Below are positions 12,054-64,000 of a DNA stretch of 64,000 bases, piece by piece. The DNA lies in NCBI GenBank assembly GCA_014843695.1, contig CM026398.1, forward strand, positions 21,184,061-21,248,060, written 5' to 3'. Made by a program: the position numbers and the translations under genes. Source of the DNA: Archivesica marissinica (lineage: Eukaryota > Mollusca > Bivalvia > Venerida > Vesicomyidae). How positions within the stretch are numbered: the first letter of the stretch is position 1; every line of letters starts with the position of its first letter. The notes beneath the pieces are model-generated. The model was not told the origin of the DNA. It saw only the letters and a list, made by a program, of their open reading frames with translations, and did not search any database.

Positions 12054-13053
12054 NNNNNNNNNNNNNNNNNNNNNNNNNNNNNNNNNNNNNNNNNNNNNNN
12101 NNNNNNNNNNNNNNNNNNNNNNNNNNNNNNNNNNNNNNNNNNNNNNNNNNNNNNNNNNNNNNNNNNNNNNNNNNNNNNNNNNNNNNNNNNNNNNNNNNNN
12201 NNNNNNNNNNNNNNNNNNNNNNNNNNNNNNNNNNNNNNNNNNNNNNNNNNNNNNNNNNNNNNNNNNNNNNNNNNNNNNNNNNNNNNNNNNNNNNNNNNNN
12301 NNNNNNNNNNNNNNNNNNNNNNNNNNNNNNNNNNNNNNNNNNNNNNNNNNNNNNNNNNNNNNNNNNNNNNNNNNNNNNNNNNNNNNNNNNNNNNNNNNNN
12401 NNNNNNNNNNNNNNNNNNNNNNNNNNNNNNNNNNNNNNNNNNNNNNNNNNNNNNNNNNNNNNNNNNNNNNNNNNNNNNNNNNNNNNNNNNNNNNNNNNNN
12501 NNNNNNNNNNNNNNNNNNNNNNNNNNNNNNNNNNNNNNNNNNNNNNNNNNNNNNNNNNNNNNNNNNNNNNNNNNNNNNNNNNNNNNNNNNNNNNNNNNNN
12601 NNNNNNNNNNNNNNNNNNNNNNNNNNNNNNNNNNNNNNNNNNNNNNNNNNNNNNNNNNNNNNNNNNNNNNNNNNNNNNNNNNNNNNNNNNNNNNNNNNNN
12701 NNNNNNNNNNNNNNNNNNNNNNNNNNNNNNNNNNNNNNNNNNNNNNNNNNNNNNNNNNNNNNNNNNNNNNNNNNNNNNNNNNNNNNNNNNNNNNNNNNNN
12801 NNNNNNNNNNNNNNNNNNNNNNNNNNNNNNNNNNNNNNNNNNNNNNNNNNNNNNNNNNNNNNNNNNNNNNNNNNNNNNNNNNNNNNNNNNNNNNNNNNNN
12901 NNNNNNNNNNNNNNNNNNNNNNNNNNNNNNNNNNNNNNNNNNNNNNNNNNNNNNNNNNNNNNNNNNNNNNNNNNNNNNNNNNNNNNNNNNNNNNNNNNNN
13001 NNNNNNNNNNNNNNNNNNNNNNNNNNNNNNNNNNNNNNNNNNNNNNNNNNNNN
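12054..13053. other. Assembly gap of exactly 1,000 N
   Basis: A run of N of exactly 1,000 positions, a typical default scaffold gap of unknown real size. It joins the 10-bp array to an unrelated 51-bp array, so nothing in the sequence supports the relative orientation of the two sides. Confidence 0.99.
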
Positions 13054-13345
13054 ACTGGAGGAGGGAACTAGGTATTGGGAACTGGGGGAGGAGACAGGGT
13101 GGAAACTAGGTATTGGGAACTTGGGGGGATGAGACAAGGTGGGAACTGGAGGAGGGAACTAGGTATTGGGAACTGGGGGAGGAGACAGGGTGGAAACTGG
13201 AGGAGGGAACTAGGTATTGGGAACTGGGGGAGGAGACAGGGTGGGAACTGGAGGAGGGAACTAGGTATTGGGAACTGGGGGAGGAGACAGGGTGGAAACT
13301 AGGTATTTGGAACTGGGGGAGGAGACAGAGGGGAAGCTGTAAGTA
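13054..13345. repeat. Minisatellite, 51-bp unit, cut by the gap
   Basis: About five to six copies of a G-rich 51-bp unit containing GGAACTAGGTATTGGGAACT and GGGGGAGGAGACAGGGTGG. The array begins at the gap, so its left extent is unknown. As 51 is divisible by three, it stays open in two + frames; these are not genes. Confidence 0.9.
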
Positions 13346-13573
13346 GTGTTAGCACAATGTGGTTAATGAGACATATTGTCTTCCATCTGTCTGAAGGACA
13401 TATCAGGCAAATGTCAACCTACAGTTTTCAACAGATTTTGACTAAACTTGCAGTAATGCATCTGTATGGATTGTGGGCTTTCATAACACATCTGGGGTTT
13501 TTCAGTGGATTTTAATTTCAGTGGATTTTAACCAAACATGTTACTAATTTCAGTGTGATCACGTTATTTTCAG
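13346..13573. other. Intron sequence upstream of exon 1
   Basis: Unique sequence with a short internal repeat (TTTTCAGTGGATTTTAA, then TTTCAGTGGATTTTAACC) near 13,500. It ends with the acceptor ACGTTATTTTCAG for the exon at 13,574. No other feature was recognised. Confidence 0.5.
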
Positions 13574-59160
<45,587 letters not shown>

Positions 59161-59377
59161 GTGAGTTCTCCAATATTGCCAATCTTTACTTTAAAATAAG
59201 ATTAATAAAACATATTTAAAATATCACTACAAAATTTTAATCTTCTGTTCTGTTGCTTTAGTCATTAGGTACAACATTAGGTTAACCATTAGGTAACCCA
59301 TTGGGTAAACCATTTGTGTACAACATTACATTAGGCCACAATTAAAAGAATGTTTGTTTCCCATTTCCCAACCACAG

Positions 59378-59773
59378 TATTAGGCAGAGAGCCGTCGGCC
59401 GTCTTTTCGACGGCCTATCACCTAATAAGACGGTCAATTATATTGGCGACGGTTACCGACGGCCAGTTAAAAAAATGGCTGATAACAGTTTGTTTTTGTT
59501 TTTTTTTCTCCGAGACCTCACTAGGTTTGTTAACATATATATGCCGCTGTAAAACAATGACAAGAACTGGACCCTATAATAGGCTAATATTGTTCGCAAT
59601 TCCTTTTTGGAGAGGCTTTACCACCCGGGCTTTCCCAGTAGCTGCCGCATTTCGATCACGTCAGTTCGCCGTTCTCACATCGAGTCCGTGCGGCAATTTC
59701 CGTCATCATTCGGGTCCCGCTCTGGGGCTGGACTTATTTTTTTAGACTCCCATTTTGATATTTCTGCCTAATA
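59378..59773. mobile_element. TA-flanked inverted-repeat element (~396 bp), unclassified
   Basis: Ends AGTATTAGGCAGA (from 59,376) and TCTGCCTAATACT (to 59,775) are exact inverted repeats with TA at each side, suggesting a Tc1/mariner-type MITE. The interior begins with nested palindromes (GAGCCGTCGGCCGTC, TTCGACGGCC). The 131-codon open frame spanning it has no recognisable domain. Confidence 0.6.
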
Positions 59774-59776
59774 CTA

Positions 59777-60660
59777 TGTTCCCAACCCTGATTTTTGAAG
59801 GTTGGTATGTAGGTTGGGAATATAGTTATTTTTTTCTACAAATAAGGTAACATTTCCAAATAATGATAGCGTTGGTTTAATAATAGGAAACGACTGTCAG
59901 ACACATCAATTTCTGCACATCTTAAATTTAAAGTGACATTATATCGTAAAAAGCCAAATAAATGCATTTGTTCACGTATAAATGCATTGCTACTACACAT
60001 TCTTCCGAATACATTCGAACACTAACATTGAATCAATAAACAGTGTTTTTGTTGTCTACAAACATTCAAAAGTGAAAGTAGGATTTCATATAACGGTCAT
60101 CCACGCTCCTGAAATGACGTTTGTTTGTCATTGGAGTCAATACTAAACACGCGATATTTCGTTTAGAGATAATTTAACTAAGATTAGTCTACAAATAAAT
60201 ATGCATAGGCACAAATGTGAGATATAACGGTAAATCTGTGCGATAAATCGTGTTATTCCGGATACACGAGTTGTATTACGCATGGATGTTGACCCTATGT
60301 ACATTATTTTGTTATGTCAACAAACCGCGTATACGACACTTGTTTATTTGTTGAAATACTCAGTTTTTGAAGCAAATATTGGGGGGGGGGGGGGAAATTA
60401 TACCATATAATAGGAAATTACATTCTGCAGACATTTACGTTTTCACCGATGTAGTGTCACTTTAATGAGAAGCCTGATGTTATATATCATAAAATGACTA
60501 GAACGATGTCTGGATTTTAATATTGATATGTGACAAAATATTTATTTTAGAAAAAGGTAAAAAATTAAAACGACAAAAAACAATTTGAATTGAGTTGGGC
60601 CGTTTTTAGCAGGTCAGTTTGGAAATGGGAAGCAAATATCTTTTTTAATGTGGCCTTTGA
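59777..60660. other. Downstream intron sequence, nothing coding recognised
   Basis: AT-rich unique sequence. It contains a run of 14 G at 60,381-60,394, the only strong homopolymer in the region. Confidence 0.5.
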
Positions 60661-61315
60661 TATAACATTATGGAATGTAAAATATTTGTTGAACATTAGA
60701 TACGACAGTCGATAAACTTTAGGTGAAATAGTATGTAAACATTATGCAAAATATTAGGTATGACAGTAAGCAAATTATCGGTGAAATATTAGGTAAACAT
60801 TATATTACATAAACATTAGGTATGACCGCAGGTAAACATTAACTAGGCAAAGCATTGAGTTAAACCTTAGGTAACACATTAGGTGAACATAACTTAGGTA
60901 AGCATTATGTAAATGTTGGGTAAAATATTAGGTAAACAGTCGGTGAAGTGTTAGGTAAAATATTATATAAACAGGGTGAAACATTATGTAAATATAACAT
61001 TAGGTAAACATCAGGTGAAATATTAGGTAAAGCATTGTATAAACAGTAGGTAAAATATTAGGTGAAATGTTAGGTAAGGTACTATGGAAAAACAATATGT
61101 AAACTATCAGGTGAGACATTGGTAAGCAATTAGGTAACACATTAGGTGCAATATTAGGTACAGCATTACCGGTAGATAAACATTGGGTACAAATGGGTAA
61201 CATATTTGTTATGACATTATGTCAACATTGGGTAAACATCATGTATGACATTAGGTGAAACATTAGGTAAATTATTAGATACGGCTTTGCGTAAAACATT
61301 AGATGGCATTTTAAG
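60661..61315. repeat. Degenerate ACATTAGGTAAA-type repeats
   Basis: Irregular, diverged copies of ACATTAGGTAAA-like words (TATTAGGTAAACAT, CATTAGGTATGAC). Similar isolated words occur at 59,260-59,340. They grade into the regular array from 61,320. Confidence 0.75.
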
Positions 61316-64000
61316 TAAGGCATTAGGCGTAACATTGGGAAAACCAATACATTAAGTAAAACAAAAAACAAAAACCAAACATTAAGTAAAACATTGGGAA
61401 AACCAATACATTAAGTAAAACATTAGGTAAAACATTGGGAAAACCAATACATTAAGTAAAACACAAAAAACAAAAACCAAACAAAAAACATTAAGTAAAA
61501 CATTGGGAAAACCAATACATTAAGTAAAACATTAGGTAAAACATTGGGAAAACCAATACATTAAGTAAAACATTAGGTAAAACATTGGGAAAACCAATAC
61601 ATTAAGTAAAACATTAGGTAAAACATTGGGAAAACCAATACATTAAGTAAAACATTAGGTAAAACATTGGGAAAACCAATACATTAAGTAAAACATTGGG
61701 AAAACCAATACATTAAGTAAAACATTGGGAAAACCAATACATTAAGTAAAACATTGGGAAAACCAATACATTAAGTAAAACATTAGGTAAAACATTGGGA
61801 AAACCAATACATTAAGTAAAACATTAAGTAAAACATTGGGAAAGCCAATACATTAAGTAAAACATTAGGTAAAACATTGGGAAAACCAATACATTAAGTA
61901 AAACATTAGGTAAAACATTGGGAAAACCAATACATTAAGTAAAACATTGGGAAAGCCAATACATTAAGTAAAACATTAGGTAAAACATTGGGAAAACCAA
62001 TACATTAAGTAAAACATTGGGAAAGCCAATACATTAAGTAAAACATTAGGTAAAACATTGGGAAAGCCAATACATTAAGTAAAATATTAGGTAAAACATT
62101 GGGAAAACCAATACATTAAGTAAAACATTAGGTAAAACATTGGGAAAACCAATACATTAAGTAAAACATTGGGAAAACCAATACATTAAGTAAAACATTA
62201 GGTAAAACATTGGGAAAACCAATACATTAAGTAAAACATTGGGAAAGCCAATACATTAAAAAACATTAGGTAAAACATTGGGAAAACAATACATTAAGTA
62301 AAACATTGGGAAAGCCAATACATTAAGTAAAACATTAGGTAAAACATTGGGAAAACCAATACATTAAGTAAAACATTGGGAAAACCAATACATTAAGTAA
62401 AAATTAGGTAAAACATTGGGAAAACCAATACATTAAGTAAAACATTAGGTAAAACATTGGGAAAACCAATACATTAAGTAAAACATTAGGTAAAACATTG
62501 GGAAAACCAATACATTAAGTAAAACATTAGGTAAAACATTGGGAAAACCAATACATTAAGTAAAACATTGGGAAAGCCAATACATTAAGTAAAACATTGG
62601 GAAAGCCAATACATTAAGTAAAACAGTAGGTATAACATTGGGAAAACCAATACATTAAGTAAACATTGGGAAAGCCAATACATTAAGTAAAACATTAGGT
62701 AAAACATTGGGAAAACCAATACATTAAGTAAAACATTAGGTAAAACATTGGGAAAACCAATACATTAAGTAAAACATTAGGTAAAACATTGGGAAAACCA
62801 ATACATTAAGTAAAACATTAGGTAAAACATTGGGAAAACCAATACATTAAGTAAACATTGGGAAAGCCAATACATTAGGTAAAACATTGGGAAAACCAAT
62901 ACATTAAGTAAAACATTAGGTAAAACATTGGGAAAACCAATACATTAAATAAAACATTGGGAAAACCAATACATTAAATAAAACATTGGGAAAAACATTG
63001 GGAAAACCAATACATTAAGTAAAACATTGGGTAAAACATTGGGAAAACCAATACATTAAGTAAAACATTGGGAAAACCAATACATTAAGTAAAACATTAG
63101 GTAAAACATTGGGAAAACCAATACATTAAGTAAAACATTAGGTAAAACATTGGGAAAACCAATACATTAAGTAAAACATTAGGTAAAACATTGGGAAAAC
63201 CAATACATTAAGTAAACAAAACCAAACATTAGGTAAAACATTGGGAAAACCAATACATTAAGTAAAACATTAGGTAAAACATTGGGAAAACCAATACATT
63301 AAATAAAACATTGGAAAACCAATACATTAATAAAACATTAGGAAAACATTGGGAAAACCAATACATTAAGTAAAACATTAGGTAAAACATTGGGAAAACC
63401 AATACATTAAGTAAAACATTGGGAAAACCAATACATTAAGTAAAACATAAAAATTGGGAAAACCAATACATTAAGTAAAACATTAGGTAAAACATTGGGA
63501 AAGCCAATACATTAAGTAAAACATTAGGTAAAACATTGGGAAAACCAATACATTAAGTAAAACATTAGGTAAAACATTGGGAAAACCAATACATTAAGTA
63601 AACATTGGGAAAGCCAATACATTAGGTAAAACATTGGGAAAACCAATACATTAAGTAAAACATTAGGTAAAACATTGGGAAAACCAATACATTAAATAAA
63701 ACAAAAACCAAACAAAGTAAAACATTAGGTAAAACATTGGGAAAACCAATACATTAAGTAAAACATTAGGTAAAACATTGGGAAAACCAATACATTAAGT
63801 AAAACATTGGGAAAACCAATACATTAAAAAACAAGTAAAACATTGGGAAAGCCAATACATTAAGTAAAACATTAGGTAAAACATTGGGAAAACCAATACA
63901 TTAAGTAAAACATTAGGTAAAACATTGGGAAAACCAATACATTAAGTAAACATTGGGAAAGCCAATACATTAAGTAAAACATTGGGAAAACCAATACATT
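61316..64000. repeat. 29/41-bp minisatellite running off the window
   Basis: Base unit of 29 bp (ACATTGGGAAAACCAATACA then TTAAGTAAA), often with an added 12-bp ACATTAGGTAAA giving 41 bp. Occasional inserts (AACAAAAACCAAAC) break the pattern. Uniform up to the window end, so the total size is unknown. Many units contain TTAG|GTAAAA, a donor-like motif. Confidence 0.95.

Noticed and set aside
59350..59745. 131-codon + strand open frame
   Set aside because: It lies within an inverted-repeat element, has no recognisable domain, and shows no splice signals or family motifs.
60661..64000. Telomere-like TTAGG repeats
   Set aside because: TTAGG occurs only within longer 12/29/41-bp units and never as a pure short tandem repeat.

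Overview
This is animal (metazoan) nuclear DNA, most likely from a marine invertebrate and plausibly a bivalve mollusc. The case rests on GT-AG introns, abundant tRNA-derived SINEs with A and B boxes, small TTAA-flanked inverted-repeat elements, very low coding density and heavy minisatellite load. The species cannot be fixed from the sequence. There are no bacterial operons, rRNA genes or CRISPR arrays.

The real coding content is two chains of short exons, both encoding the same unusual protein type: a modular, glycine-rich protein that looks like a parallel beta-solenoid. Each module has a long ladder of short hydrophobic beta-strand-like segments. A glycine-rich half follows, with GASYGGDGG-like, YGS..EP..GSGG, GGASGGSI and GGGSGGRIAL motifs, ending in AAGTIY-like segments. 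On the + strand 14 exons run from 13,574 to 59,160. Every splice phase is compatible with the next, giving about 6.08 kb of coding sequence (about 2,027 residues) with both ends missing. On the - strand three exons (7,277 down to 1,228) belong to a paralogue, or to the missing upstream part of the same gene.

Layout. 1-7.3 kb: - strand exons, SINEs and three minisatellites. 7.3-12.05 kb: AT-rich array of 10-bp units. 12,054-13,053: exactly 1,000 N (scaffold gap). 13.6-59.2 kb: + strand gene. Most of its introns are filled by a different tandem array: 33-bp (16.3-19.4 kb), 66-bp exon-derived (19.9-20.3), 17-bp and 21-bp (21.7-25.1), CTGT tetranucleotide (27.9-28.8), 15-bp plus a composite core/trinucleotide array (29.4-34.9), 44-bp (36.2-37.5), 49-bp and 62-bp (39.9-42.2), 43-bp (44.8-51.5) and 24-bp (52.0-56.3). 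59.2-64 kb: downstream intron with a 29/41-bp array running off the window.

Three observations stand out. (1) The two exon chains point away from a default-size gap, and neither has a 5' exon. The - strand chain carries the first half of a module whose second half opens the + strand chain, so the left contig may be inverted in the scaffold. (2) In at least two introns the tandem array was built from the 3' end of the preceding exon together with its 5' splice site, leaving many decoy donor sites. (3) Nearly every long intron carries its own unrelated minisatellite, while two exons (1.26 and 2.43 kb) carry comparable modules without introns.

Most long open reading frames in the window, including some above 1,000 codons, are artefacts of tandem repeats and are not annotated as genes.
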